DNA of 64,000 bases from Cladopsammia gracilis (GCA_022457155.1 JAJGOT010000284.1:248001-312000), one strand, 5' to 3'; positions 42,961 to 54,673 are shown, counted from the stretch's first letter. Made by a program: numbers and translations. Notes: generated by a model from the sequence alone, not told the origin.

Positions 42961-43160
42961 AAATATTTTTTAAAGTCCATCTGAAAAAAATGGATAATGA
43001 TGTTTTCTAGCTGAAACGGCATTTTGTCCGGCGAAAATCAGTAGTGTTTGAAACATTTCAGCCGAATATTACGATTCCGTCAAAGAATGACAGTTTAAAG
43101 CCATTTCCAGCTGAAATTTTTCAACTTTGGAATATCCCCCAACGGTTTGGAACGTGTTAG

Positions 43161-43654
43161 TATATAGCACAACAAAAAAAGTTGTATTCACAACAACCTT
43201 TGTGAGTGACCACGTCTGTCTAAAAGTATCACAGTTCACCTTATTTTCTGTATTGTACACATCCTTGGAGTCATGTACAATAAGTTCCTTTAAAATAATT
43301 GTTTATTATTTTGCATGCACGATTCAGCCTGAATAGAAATTTGCAAGGCAATATTACCAAAACAAAATGCAAGATTACTGGTCCGGAATGAGAGTGTATT
43401 GTCTACTTACTCATGGAAGTGCCAAAAGGTGTTCTCAAACCCCCACCCTGCTTCTACCCTCCGCTTCTACCCTTCATTACCGCCACTACCAACCCAACAC
43501 AACCACTATCTGCTACTCCCCTCAACTACCCCACCGATCCTCCCACCTCATCTCCATATAATAACAATTTTAAGTATATAAGTGCAGTACATAAACATGG
43601 CACCATTATTTAATTGTTATTCTTTGTTCCTCATGAGATCATATTAAATAAGGT
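43161..43654. other. Unassigned flank, with a C/T-rich tract
   Basis: 43435..43560 is pyrimidine-rich with CCGCTTCTACCC and CACTACC strings, giving spurious open frames in all + frames. No gene seen. Confidence 0.4.
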
Positions 43655-43893
43655 AAAGGGGTAATATAGCTCAAGAGAGATATCCGACTTTTCAGTTGAA
43701 GGACTTTGTGCAAAAGGTTCCTAGCTGTACTCTGTCCATGTATCTATAACCCTAACAGATAGGAACGTTTTGCACTGGCAGCCTTTCAATGACCTAATTG
43801 ACATATAATTTTGTCATAGCCTCTTGTGGACTATCTAGTACGTTATTGAGATATCAAAATAGACTTGTAATTTGAGCTAGTATTATCCCTTTC
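43655..43893. mobile_element. MITE with AAAGGGGTAATATAGCTCAA ends
   Basis: Imperfect inverted ends (AAAGGGGTAATATAGCTCAA and TTGAGCTAGTATTATCCCTT) around about 200 bp. Inner GGAACGTTTTGCAC and GTGCAAAAGGTTCC strings are also inverted. No ORF, and no clear target duplication. Confidence 0.6.
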
Positions 43894-43899
43894 AATTAG

Positions 43900-44980
43900 T
43901 CTTGCGTTATTTCTAACTTCATCACCTCAGAACCATCTGAAATAATCCCCATATTTCCCACGCCTCCTGGCAACTCCTTGAGGTAGTACTCGGTACAACT
44001 TTACGATAGGCGTACAATCATTAGTTTACAACCGTCAGTCGTGGTGATCGTATGTCAACATATTTTAACTTTTCTTATTCCAATTTATTTTTTGCATTGG
44101 CTGAACGTGCTTGCATGAATTATAAGTTTTGGATAAATTAATTATGCCTAAAATAATAATAATATAATATGTCTATAAGTAACAGTTGTTATCAATTGGA
44201 TTATTTCCGTGGTCTATCGTTAATAAAAGACAGTGGTCACTTATAAAGTGAATAATTAGTATTGTATTAAGTCATTTTCCATTTTTAGAAAGAAACGAGC
44301 AAGGAGAGATAAGATTGGAAAAGAACTAGCCTGCACTTAATTTTTGAAAGAACTTAGCTCATTATTCTCTCTTCGTTAGACTCACGATTTCGAAGTAAGG
44401 TTTTCCTAGAGCGGACAGCTACTAAAAATGTATTCTTTTAAAGTAGTATTTAAAGTTCGAAACGGTTCTTGTGTAACTAGTAGTATAGCATCATACAGGA
44501 ATGATAAAAACAAGTCATCCAGAAATAGCTTACTAGTTTTCAAGCATTAAGTTACTGCAGTCTTTCAAGGTCGTTTTTGATGTTCTGGGAATGACTTCAG
44601 AAAAACATTTTGTTATTTTCTGTGGACTTGCATTTCACCGAGCAACTATTAAAGGAAACAAGTTTAACTCTAACTAATGGAGAAACTGAATGTTATGGTG
44701 ATGCCTAAGAAACCTTACAAAGAATTGGAGGAACTTCGCTCTTTAGTTTTCTCTTAGAAACTGCTGCTGACTTGCGTTTTTGATCATACTAAATTCCACT
44801 CGTGTCGGTTATTTACCCCTGAGATTCCCAAGATGCAGCTTACAATTCAGTGCATGAGGACGCGAAAGTTCATTTTTTATGGTTTCATGGCATCATTATT
44901 TATGCAACATTGCGAGCCATATCCTAGTGTGGTGGCGTAAATCGCGTAGCTGTTGGCATTGTACACGCGCCCGGGGACTC
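43900..44980. other. Unassigned AT-rich spacer
   Basis: No ORF of note, no RNA, no second copy seen in the window. Confidence 0.4.
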
Positions 44981-44984
44981 CTCC

Positions 44985-45225
44985 TTGAGTTGGCAAACAT
45001 GCGTTGACAAACTTTTGGCAACCATTATAACAAGTTTTAATTCTCGCCAACGTTTTTGTGTTGGCAAACTCCATTTGATGTGTGAAAGAATCAAAACTCA
45101 CAAACACATCTCGGGAATTGACATTAAGGATTCTGGAAGTTTGTCGTGCAGAAAACCGAGATTGACATGTCAACTTTTTGAAGTTCGCCAACACGAGATT
45201 GCCAACTAAAGTTTGACATGTGAAA
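44985..45225. mobile_element. Non-autonomous element with TTGGCAAAC-type ends
   Basis: A GTTGGCAAACATGCGTTG start and an AACACGAGATTGCCAAC end are roughly inverted. The interior has further GTTGGCAAACTCC / GAAGTTCGCCAAC pairs. A related element lies at 51500..51740. The open frames on both strands here reflect this repeat. Confidence 0.5.
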
Positions 45226-45239
45226 GCGGTTTTAATGGA

Positions 45240-46685
45240 TTTTTTGTATCGCTTTATGTATTTAGTGTTATTATTAAGATAATAAAAGATTGATTAGATT
45301 AGATTGAACGATAATAATGATAATAACTAAACACAAATTTTGAACGGCAGTATGTTTTTTCTTCATGTTTCCATTTTTGTTTTGTATGCCATGATCGATT
45401 TTTTTAATTTTGTTTCTCTGCCTGGCTGAAGATAAATACAGAGAACCAAACAAAAACGAAATTGTACAGTATTGATTTAGTTTGTGAAATCCTTATCCGA
45501 GTTGCAAATTAAATGACAATTATCAAAATTCTTAGTAACTCGCCCAGATTTTTGGCTAGACTTGGAACATCGGTTTTCTTCCTGATCAAGTTGTTTGTAA
45601 TCTAAGCTGATTTTAACATTAATTACGTAATCAATCTAACAAAGTAAAATAACCTGCTTATGCAGGAAGATTTCTAGCTGTTCCAAGTAACTAAAATGCG
45701 GCTACGAAATTAAGATTTATTCACTTGGCAATCAAATTTGACGTAGGACTTGGTGCTAGACAAACGCAGACTGCGGGCCGATAGGAGTTAGGCTGCAGTT
45801 TGGATTAGGGATAGGGTATAGGATTTATAGAAAGTGTTAGTGTAAAGGAGTTAGAATATGAAGGTTAGGTTTACAGTAATAGCAATAGTTAGGACTTAGG
45901 GCTACAGTTAGGAGATTAGGATTTATTACCTGTTAGATTTCAGAATTAGTGGTCTGTAGTCTGCAGAATTTCTTGCACCAAGTCTTGCTCCTGATTGAAA
46001 TATAAGAACAAAATAAGCCTTCAGCGACCAGTCATCAATCACCGGAAAAATAACCGTCGAGAAAAAAATTAAAAAAGTGAAATGAAATTTAAATTTAGGG
46101 AAAATTTGGTACCAAAATAATCAAATTTCGTTTTTTCTTGCTGATTTTCAGATTGTTACTAATAAAAAAAAAACTTTAAAGAATCCGTTGCCGACATTTT
46201 TGGAAAACCAAGTTAAATATTCACATACTGCCTTCAAATCTACCATTTTACGACTTTCACAACAGGTGACTTCTTTATAATATTATAGTGCAGGGCATAA
46301 AGTTAATACTAATGGACTATTTAGTTTTGGGTAATAAAATAAAAGATGTTGGCAGTTTTAAAAAGTTGCTTATGGTGTTTCGTTTTAATTTTTACTACCC
46401 GAGCCTGGGAGAGGGTTCCATAATCCTTTGGGCCCTTTCAACTTTCAAAAATGATGGGCTTGGCCTAGCTACAGATATCACGTAAAATCGCTTAAATATC
46501 TTTCCGGAAATTCCCGATATTCTCCCTAAATATTTCGCTTCCCCCTCCCCCCCTCCCCTCCTAAATATCTTGAAAAATTCTAATATCCCAAAAATTTTAA
46601 CATTTTTCTATATATTATCACAATAACGACTTTATAAAATCAAAAACATCATTTATTTGCAAGACGGGAATGTGTCACAGACTAC
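45240..46685. other. Unassigned AT-rich spacer
   Basis: No supported gene. 45780..45960 has degenerate GGTTAGG/TTAGGATT strings like an eroded simple repeat. 46490..46570 is CCTAAATAT-rich. Confidence 0.4.
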
Positions 46686-47647
46686 AGCTATTTTAATTTA
46701 GGTTGTCGGATGAGAGCTTCAAGCGTACGCAACCTCAAGCATGTTAAGGCATGGTTCAGAGCCTAATTTGCATAAAATCTGAAAACGATCGTTACTTTGA
46801 GGTGATTTACCCAAACAGGCTCAAACTTAGCAGCAGGATAAAACTCGGTAACCTTAAACCATTGTTTACTTAAAATGTCGAATATTTGCATCACGTGACC
46901 TGTTATCATTGTTTTATCACACAAAAAGAAAATTAAAAATGGGGTGGTGGATATAAATTAAACCGTTAATGTATTTGTATGGTTCTTCCTTATATGAATC
47001 TGGCCGGAATGGTTGACTATGATTTGCAGTTAAAGGGTTATTTCGTAAAAGAGGTCACGTGACATATTTTGTCTCTTAATATCTTGTTAAGAAAATGAAA
47101 AAGTTGTCCATTCCGGGCACGGATAGTCTTTATATATAAAGGCAAAAAATTGCGTATGATTTTCTCTTATCCAAAGTTAACCATCCTTACCCCATTTGAA
47201 GTTTCCTTTTTGTCCAAATTATGACGTCATCAGACACGTGACCACAATAATTAAACCTTAAGGTATTTAAGGACGCTAAATCCAATTTGATGTATACTTT
47301 TGGTGATTGTTATGGCTAAAAAAAAATTACTTCCAAAGGGAAAAAGAATTTACTTCGCGGGGGGGTCCACACCAAGGGACGAACCATGCCTTAACATGCT
47401 TGAGACGAGACCGCCAGTTACTATGGGTGGTTGTAAATTGGTCTCGGCTTAAGTTCGAGGTTTTTGCGTTCGTTAGCGCGATGAGGTGAGGTGGATGTTA
47501 GTACCATAAATGTTTTCCTTCGCTGAATGGAGAAGGCATATTAATTTGCTTTCGTCAATTTATCGTATTCGAAAAAAATCTATCAAAAGTATCTTGCGGC
47601 CTCGTTGCGTACGCTTGAAGCTATCATCTGACAGCCCAAATTGAAAT

Positions 47648-47958
47648 GGTAGAGTCTACTTTCTATAGCTCAGAAAGAGGTCTGACACTTATTGAGAATT
47701 ATATAACGTTAAATGTCGACACTAAGAATTTTATTTTCAATACATTTTTAATTGTAAAAAAGAAAGTCTAAAATACCCACTCAGGATTGAACCTGTGACC
47801 TCAGCTGGGCTTAGACTTATACATAGCCTACCATACCACAGTACCACCTACTTTCACGGGTAATCCTAACCTCAACTGAAAGCTAACCAGTTACTCCGTT
47901 ATATAAGTCTCAATAAGGTGTCCAACATCTTTCTGAGCTATGGAATCTAGATTCTTCC
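47648..47958. mobile_element. Nested palindromic element with 9-bp duplication and tRNA-like core
   Basis: Inverted ends of about 70 bp (CTATAGCTCAGAAAGA and TATATAACG are shared landmarks) are flanked by AATTGAAAT at 47639..47647 and 47959..47967. A 9-bp duplication is typical of Mutator-like movers. The centre holds the tRNA-like sequence listed separately. It interrupts the terminal repeat of the outer element. Confidence 0.75.
47774..47848 (-). ncRNA. tRNA-like sequence with A- and B-box motifs
   Basis: On minus it starts GGTGGTACTGTGGTATGGTA, like a D-arm/A-box, and ends near CACAGGTTCAATCCTGAG, a T-arm with B-box GGTTCAATCC. The length of about 75 bases is right, but the acceptor stem (GGTGGTA / GGGTATT) pairs poorly, so it is more likely a tRNA-derived relic than a working tRNA. 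No isotype assigned. Confidence 0.35.
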
Positions 47959-47974
47959 AATTGAAATAGCTATA

Positions 47975-49180
47975 TACAAAGTAACTACCAGACTTATTAG
48001 GACTCGTGGATATAATATTCGCGAGGAAAATCGCTGAACAGGACTACTGCTGACACTTCATTGAGCCGCAAAGTAGATTCCGTCTCTAGAAGGGGTTTGC
48101 TGGAAACTACATGTTCTTTACTATTATACTAGGATCACTCAGTGATTAGTCAAGGATCAGTCAAAGATAACGCAGGGATAAGTCAATAGTCAAAGATTAA
48201 TAAAAAAAAGAAGGGTCCTCTTAGATTTGTGAAAAAAAAATGGCTCATTTTTGGTCATTAAATATTTTCATAAATAGAATGATAAATGTGGAGATAAAGA
48301 AACTCAGAAAATTTTTTTCTGAGTTTCAGATGTGATTCGAACCCACGACCTTCCATAAACTAGTCGGAAAACCAAATTTTTTTTGTTAAAAATAATATAA
48401 TAAGATTTCTCCGTTTCAACAGGAGCTCAAGCCTTGGAAATTGCACAGAATGATCGCTTGCGCAGTGCTCTCTTTATAACACGGATAAAATTAGCAGTGA
48501 AACCCCAAAGGACGCTTGGAAATAAACAACACGTTCTAAAAGCAAACGGGGTATTCTAAATGGGCCAAATTCTGGCAAATAATCGCAGTTTTGGTGTGTT
48601 TTTTGCCAAAATATGCAGAAATGTTGGCAAAATATCGATTTCTAGGGCTTTTTTTACCGTGGCCACTGTACATCGGATACAAAATAATTCTTTTTTATTG
48701 TTTTTTGCCCAGACCGTCATGTCACAAAAGTCATGAATCCATGCCCAAATTGCCATATTTTTGGATTTGTGTAGTTACATAGCAAAACAAAATTTAAAAC
48801 TCTCAATTTTTGTCCTAAAGAAGCTGGACTAAATTAGAGAATTAAGCGAGTTCTTGCCATGAAATGAAAAATGTGGCAAAATTTCAAAAGAAGGTAAGTA
48901 ATTTTCCAAAACCGATGAAATGTTTCACCTCATCAGAGAAAAAATACTTTAAAACACCCTATTTTTGACGGATTTAAATATTTTTGTCAAGAAATGCATG
49001 AAATAACAAAATTTTGCCAAACACCCTCAACTTATGACGATGGAAATTTCCGAGCTTTTTGCTTCAGTGAGTAAAATGACGGCGGAAATGACGAAATGAC
49101 GGTGGTATTCCTGTTCAAAATCATGGCGAAACTGCGACCCCGAGGACGCGTTAGAAGTTTATAAAGGCCAAGGATTGGCT
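47975..49180. other. Unassigned spacer with a tRNA-arm-like fragment
   Basis: 48325..48352 on minus reads GGTCGTGGGTTCGAATCACA, a perfect T-arm/B-box pattern, but no D-arm is found. It lies beside a GAAACTCAGAAAA / TTTTCTGAGTTTC hairpin at about 48299..48328. It probably derives from a SINE or tRNA relic. No protein gene. Confidence 0.4.
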
Positions 49181-49186
49181 TTTCTT

Positions 49187-49790
49187 TCCAACTGGCTGAA
49201 GAACAAAGGACTACAAAGACTCTGACAATTAAACCGACCGGTTGACTTGATTGCAGCGAGTTGCCCAGAAAAATCTAAAAGACCTGTCGTATAAAACATC
49301 AAAATGGTGTGAAGAAGCTAATCACTTTCCCGTGGATAGGGGTATGCGAGCCATGGATTAAGATAAAAACTACAAAACGTGACATTAAAGTACTCAGTAA
49401 ACAATGATCTGTTACCTACCGCACGTAATAAGCTAAGAGGATTTACAAGCATTTCAGGTGAAGACCACTTTCCCAAGCAATTCAAATCAACGCTTCTTGT
49501 TACCAACTGGCTGATGCAGTGAAAAAAGGACTACGAAAGATCTGAACGAAACGGCCGGTTTCCCGATTGTCGCGAGTTTCCCAGGAAAATCTAAAAGACG
49601 TGTTACATGAAACATCAAAATGGGGGTGAAGAATCTTATATCTTTCCCGGAGGGGCATTTGATCGCCTAATATGAGCCTTGGATTAAGCCATAAACTACA
49701 AAACGTGACATTGAAGTATTCAGTAAGCAATGAACTATTACCTACTGCACGTATCTTTCAGGCGCAGACCACGTTCTCAAGCAATTCAAA
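49187..49790 (+). repeat. Tandem duplication of about 315 bp
   Basis: Units at about 49187..49470 and 49502..49790 share CCAACTGGCTGA, AAATCTAAAAGAC, ATGAGCCTTGGATTAAG-like and CTACAAAACGTGACATT, then a CAGGYGAAGACCAC-like end. Sequence divergence is moderate. No frame is kept open in both, so it is treated as noncoding. Confidence 0.7.
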
Positions 49791-50167
49791 TCGACGCAAA
49801 CTTTATGAATGTCAGTTTTCACGAAAGAAATCTGGTTTTAATCTTTTTTTAACTTTGTATCCATCCCGCATACTTCTTTTATGACCTAATATTTATTTTG
49901 CCTTTTATTTAGTTTGAAGGTGAATTTGTTTGGCTGTGACAATCTTTAATTGTGATATAAGTTTCCGGACTAGGGACAAAGTAGGATTGATGACATTCAT
50001 CATGTAGTACCCAGTTGTCGGACTCATTTCACTGTTTAATGTATAACTTCCTGGTGTGGGACTATTGTTGTCGCATAAACAGCCATTTCAATTAACTTTG
50101 TCGGATGAAAGCTGAAAGCCTACAAGCCAAGACCGCAAGATAATAATGGATTTTTATGCATAAGTGA

Positions 50168-50876
50168 GTACAGTCAACTCTCTCGAGAAACCCATAAGTG
50201 GATTGAAACGTGCAACTGTCTCTTGCACGCTGCATTCAAAACAAGTTTCCGATTATTCAGTTTGCTAAGAAGTTGTTGCAGCCATATTTGGAAAATCAAG
50301 ATAAAAATATTAACCAAATATCAATTCGCTAGAGCAACTTGCTTCCAACCTCGAGGGGCAGTACGCAGCTCTTACAAGGTCTTCTCTGATTTGCTAAGAA
50401 AACAATAGAGGCCCTGAAAACAATAGAGCTGCTTATATTAACCAAATATCAATTCGCTAGAACAACTTGCTTCCAACCTCAAGGGGCAGTACGCAGCTCT
50501 TACAAGGTCTTCTCTGATTTGCTAAGAAAACAATGGAACAAAAAACACAGCAATGGACCCTGGCCCTGAAAACAATAGAGCTGCGTAATACCCAGGTCCA
50601 ATGAAATTAGAGGTTGTTAAGAGCTGCGTAAGCAAAAAATGAATATTCGAAAGCTGTGAATGCGCGTTACACGTTTCAACCCACTGCTCTTTCTGCTCTT
50701 TCTTAAGCGATCACCCTTGGTGCAGGAAAAAGTGGTCGTTTAAGGGAGGTGGTCACTTAAGAGAAAAATCAACACAAACAGTATTTGACTGAGAAACAAA
50801 ACGGTGATTTACAAAGTGGTCGCTTAGAGGAAGTGGTCGCTAAAGAGAATAGTCGTTAAGAGAGAGTTGACTGCAT
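50168..50876. mobile_element. TIR element with CAGTCAACTCTCTC ends and an internal tandem repeat
   Basis: CAGTCAACTCTCTC at the left and GAGAGAGTTGACTG at the right are exact inverses. A 133-bp stretch containing CAACTTGCTTCCAACCTC and CAGTACGCAGCTCTTACAAG is repeated in tandem (about 50310..50440 and 50440..50575). The right part has TGGTCGCTTAAGAGA-type repeats that recur inverted at 50985..51495. Confidence 0.65.
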
Positions 50877-51025
50877 GTGAAAATAAAAGAAAAGAGGTTT
50901 GGGGGATGGGAGGTATTTGCGAAATTTAGAAATATATGAAATATTAAAGATTTAATGACATGTTAAAATTACGATTAACGACCACTCTCTTAAGCGACCA
51001 CTTTATAAATAACCGTTTAGACCGC

Positions 51026-51089
51026 CGACCGGTAGCTCAGTTGGTAGAGCGCCGGACTACTGTGCGGGAGGTCTCGGGTTCGGGCCCCA

Positions 51090-51130
<41 letters not shown>

Positions 51131-51417
51131 CACGTGCCTTTGCAATGGTATCCGCAAATGGTTAGATGTTCTAGTCTTCTCGGATAAGGACGAAAAATCG
51201 TAGGTCCCGTCTCCTGCATCTTCAGTGTTATATGGTTAGCAGGGAACGTTAAAGAACCCACACACTTGTTGTAAAGAGCAGGGCACGGAGTTCCCGGTGT
51301 AGTGGTCTGGCCTTGTTTCACGGGTTGGTACTTCACATAGGGTTAACCTCATTGCACCTTTCCCCGCTTGGACAGATTTGAAATGAGTATGAAATGAGTA
51401 TGAGTATGAGTATGAGT
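51026..51417 (+). mobile_element. tRNA-derived SINE with GAGTAT tail
   Basis: The head is tRNA-like: GGTAGCTCAGTTGGTAGAGC (A-box region) and GGGTTCGGGCCCCAGACC (B-box region). The body has a conserved-looking GGATAAGGACGAAAAATCGT and GTTAAAGAACCCACACAC. The tail is (ATGAGT)n-like. It interrupts the inverted copy of the sequence near 50760..50820: removing it rejoins AACCGTTT to TTTCTCAGTCAAATACTG. The central domain recalls SINE superfamilies widespread in invertebrates; that link is from memory. Confidence 0.85.
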
Positions 51418-51499
51418 TTCTCAGTCAAATACTGTTTGTCTTGATTTTTCTCTAAGCGACCACTTTTTCCTGCACCAAGGTTGGTCGCTTAAGAGAGAG

Positions 51500-51740
51500 T
51501 TGCAAACTTTCCAGATTTTGCAAACTCGCATTTGACGTGTGAACATTTTCTACAACTTCAGTTTGCGAAATTTCGTTTTCCAGGGTCTTCTATCTTTATC
51601 CCTTGAGAAAACAGGATCACGAGAACGAAGTAAATTTGAGTTGTGTGGAAGGTTTCGTGTGAAAACACGAGATTGCCTTGAACTTTTTGGAGGTTTGCCA
51701 ACACGCGCGTTTGCCAACTTGTCGTGTGTGTCCTCTACAC
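51500..51740. mobile_element. Non-autonomous element related to 44985..45225
   Basis: It begins GTTGCAAACTTTCCAGATTT and has GAGGTTTGCCAACACGCGCG and TTGCCAACTTGTCGTGTG near the end, matching the inverted-end style of 44985..45225. Open frames on both strands are from this repeat. Confidence 0.5.
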
Positions 51741-51898
51741 AACAATACCACAATAGTCTGAACAGCACATCTGCGGAAATTTTCAAATGTTGTTCCGGCC
51801 ACAAACTACGTGACTAAACTATTTTTTGCTGCTATCTTCACAATGTCTGATGATGATATGATATGATACGATAAACCCTTGTTTTTGGCGCTAATTAA

Positions 51899-53676
51899 GG
51901 TGTTTCCCTCCAGTTTCCGTGCAGCCGCACCGACCATTTTTAATCGGCCGTTTAACTAACTTTCCTTTATTGAATTAGTATGAAACTTGCACAAAAGTAT
52001 TGCACAAAGTTTGAAGTTTATAATAGTGTAACAATTTTGTAAATCGGATTTAAAATTGCGGAGATAAACGAGAAACATTGAAATCACTTGAGTCTAAATT
52101 CCCAGCGATTGCGATGGCATCTAGAAAAATGAAAACTATTACGATAAACTATGACATGTGGCAAACAAAATATCTAAAAATTAGAAACTTTTGTCAAGCC
52201 GATTTTGAGTAAATCAGAAAAACATTTCGAACTTGTGATTTTGCATTTGTATGAGCACATCTACAAAATCCTCAATTAAGCTTATAAAAGTTTAATTTCT
52301 CAATCTCAAATTTACGTCAAAATGTGTGTTTATAGTATGAGATGAAACTATGAAAGTTTGAAAGCGTTTCTCGTTTTAGTTTTGGAGATTCGATTTTCTA
52401 TAGGAAACCATAGTTTTTTGACTGAGTTCTTGATATTGTAGTTTTAGCACATTTCTACATATTTCAAAAACCGCGAGATAGATTTTTTTTTAAACATTTA
52501 TAGTCGTTTCTTTATAATATGAACAACATTGTCTCGAAGTTTCATCTTGATTGAAACATTGCAACATGGTCAAATAAAATAATAAAGTTCACCTAAAACG
52601 CGATTGAGAAGTTGTGCTTTGATTGCACGGTTGAAGGCGCACGTCGCAAAGACGCTTTAATTAATTCAGATGAAGTGTAACGCATTTCTGCGTGTTGAGA
52701 ATTATGCAAATCGAGTTGACTTCTTTCTTTTCCCTACAATTCAAAATGTCGAGAGTGTCCAGTGCACGTCAAATGCGAATAAAAAAACTGCTTTCAAATA
52801 AACGTCCCACTGAAATTCGTGGGAATGATAAAAATAACGTGGAACACAGCCCCTAAACATTACTCCGCAAAACATGATGGTCACGCAGAAATGCGTTGCG
52901 CTTCACCTGAATTAATTAATTAAAGCGTCTTTGCGCGCCTTCAACCGTGCAATCAAAACACAAAGTCTCAATCGCGTTTTGGGTGAACTTTATTATTTTA
53001 TTTGACCATGTTGCAATGTTTCAATCAAGATGAAACTTTGAGATAATGCTGTTCATATTAGAAAGAAACGACTATAAAAGTTTGAAAAAAATCTATCTCG
53101 CGGTTTTTGAAATATATAGAAATGCGCTAAAACTACAATATCAAGGACTCGGTCAAAAAACTATGGTTTCCTATAGAAAATCGAATCTCCAAAAATAAAA
53201 CGAGAAACGCTTTCAAACTTTCATAGTTTCATTTCATACTATAAACACACATTTTGGCGTAAATTTGAGATTGAGAAATTAAACTTTTATAAGCTTAATT
53301 GAGGATTTTGTAGATGTGCTCATACACATGCAAAATCACAAGTTCGAAATGTTTTTCTGATTTACTCAAAATCGGCTTGACAAAAGTTTCTAATTTTTAG
53401 ATATTTTGTTTGCCATATGTTATAGTTTATCGTAATAGTTTTGATTTTTCTAGATGCCATCGCAATCGCTCGGAATTTAGACTCAAGTGATTTCAATGTT
53501 TCCCGTTTATCTCCGCAATTTTAAATCTGATTTACAAAATTGTTACAATCATATAAACTTCAAACTAAGCACAATATTTTGTGTAAGTTTCATACTAATT
53601 CAATAAAGGAAAGTTAGTTAAACGGCCGCTTAAAAATGGTCGGTGCGGCTACATGGAAACTGGAGGGAAACACCAG
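51899..53676. mobile_element. 1.78 kb near-perfect palindrome (foldback element)
   Basis: Arms of about 850 bp run inward from GGTGTTTCCCTCCAGTTTCC on both sides (GCCGCACCGACCATTTTTAA next) and are highly similar over their full length. The spacer near 52735..52850 is about 100-120 bp. Outside lie TTAA at 51895..51898 and 53677..53680; the right end has two extra bases (AG). No ORF above about 60 codons. It is a long-TIR non-autonomous element or foldback of a TTAA-targeting family. Confidence 0.85.
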
Positions 53677-53976
53677 TTAATATGCCTTGGTTGAATCAAG
53701 TCATTGGCGGTAAAATAGATGCGATACCAAGTATTTCAGCTGGAAGCGCAATTGAAATGAGTAAGATTGGAATATTTATTCCTAATTTGTCTAGATCAAA
53801 ATTACATCGTTTTTCCTTAAGCTGGGTTCTTAAAATTTGTTGATACATCGAGCATTTTAAGCTGAATCGGTATATTCAGTTTGGGAGCATTGGGTTTAAG
53901 GGCGCGCCAAACTTTATAAATTCATCTTTCTCCCCCCTCCGTCACAAAAAAAAAGATAAGAAATAGGAAAATAATA

Positions 53977-54264
53977 GGCCACTTCGAAAAATACCATAAT
54001 ACTCTTTAAAGTGCAGGTTTGGGTAGTGCTTGATGTAAGCCTGATTTTTCCAATTTCTTTTGTTTTCAGCACGGACTGCTTCAACTTCTTGGCAATTTGC
54101 ATACTGTGCACATTTCTATACGAACACACAATGCTACGTCCTAGCGTTCCTACATGTGCTCTGAATTCCATTGTGCCATTCTAACAAAGGAGACTTGAAT
54201 AATTACACCCCGGTGAGGCTGAGCCTGCACATAAAAGATTATTATGGTATTTTTCGAAGTGGCC
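53977..54264. mobile_element. MITE with TA duplication downstream of TNF gene B
   Basis: Ends GGCCACTTCGAAAAATACCA and exact inverse, each flanked by TA (53975..53976, 54265..54266). It lies about 400 bp past the 3' end of gene B and has no counterpart after gene A. The minus-strand ORF at 53914..54171 crosses its border and is not a gene. Confidence 0.85.
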
Positions 54265-54640
54265 TATAGCACGAGTCTCTTTGATAGTTTATTTTCAGAG
54301 TTTTTCGAGAATTGAAGGAAGGTTTCGGCATGAAAAGTGCTACAGATTTTTCCTTTTCCAATGAAAAATGTGGGAGATTTTTAGGCCATACTGCTTGAAA
54401 TTTTAATCTATTTCTTTAAGTTTCTATGCATTCCCATGATCAAGGGTTTCTTCCAGTCATAGATCCACAAAGACTTAGCACCATCCTTTTGTTTTATTTC
54501 AATATTAAGCTATGTATTACAGCCATACATCTAAACTAGCGAGTACCCCAAGAGAATTTTGAAAAACAAAATTTCTTCTACAAAACAGCGTAACCTTGCA
54601 ATATTCATTGACAAGAAAACTAGCTTTTAAAGTTCGTCAC

Positions 54641-54646
54641 TTTATT
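54641..54646 (-). terminator. Poly(A) signal candidate of TNF gene B
   Basis: AATAAA on minus, 28 bases past the stop of exon 5, in the same position as in gene A. Confidence 0.55.
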
Positions 54647-54673
54647 AGGCTATGGTGCAGTTGCGACGCGACG

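Larger units (their letters stand above)
38142..43156. mobile_element. 5 kb TTAA-type element with inverted subterminal minisatellites
   Basis: Its 33-bp termini (CACGTTCCAAACCGTTGGGG onward to CCAAAG) are inverted copies, flanked by TTAA at 38138..38141 and TTAG at 43157..43160. Just inside each end lies an array built on the same palindromic unit (38490..38875 and 42630..42960). The interior holds a CCGTAGAATC MITE, a diverged 85-bp tandem array and a further MITE, with no recognisable transposase. It may be a large non-autonomous relative of a TTAA-targeting DNA transposon. Confidence 0.72.
46686..47971. mobile_element. TIR element with AGCTATTTTAATTT ends, host of a nested 9-bp-TSD element
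   Basis: The left end AGCTATTTTAATTTAGGTTG and then TTCAAGCGTACGCAACC reappear inverted at GGTTGCGTACGC-like 47603..47620 and CTGACAGCCCAAATTG, completed by AATAGCT only after the nested element at 47648..47958. A second inverted pair AACCATGCCTTAACATGCTT / AAGCATGTTAAGGCATGGTT lies inside. A partial relative of its end (ATTTCAATTAACTTTGTCGG) occurs near 50086. No transposase. Confidence 0.65.

Noticed and set aside
44877..45194. 105-codon minus-strand ORF
   Set aside because: Coincides with a TTGGCAAAC-type non-autonomous element; the opposite strand is also open; no domain.
51026..51100. Functional tRNA gene
   Set aside because: The A- and B-box regions are good but a 300-bp body and simple tail follow, so it is the head of a SINE.
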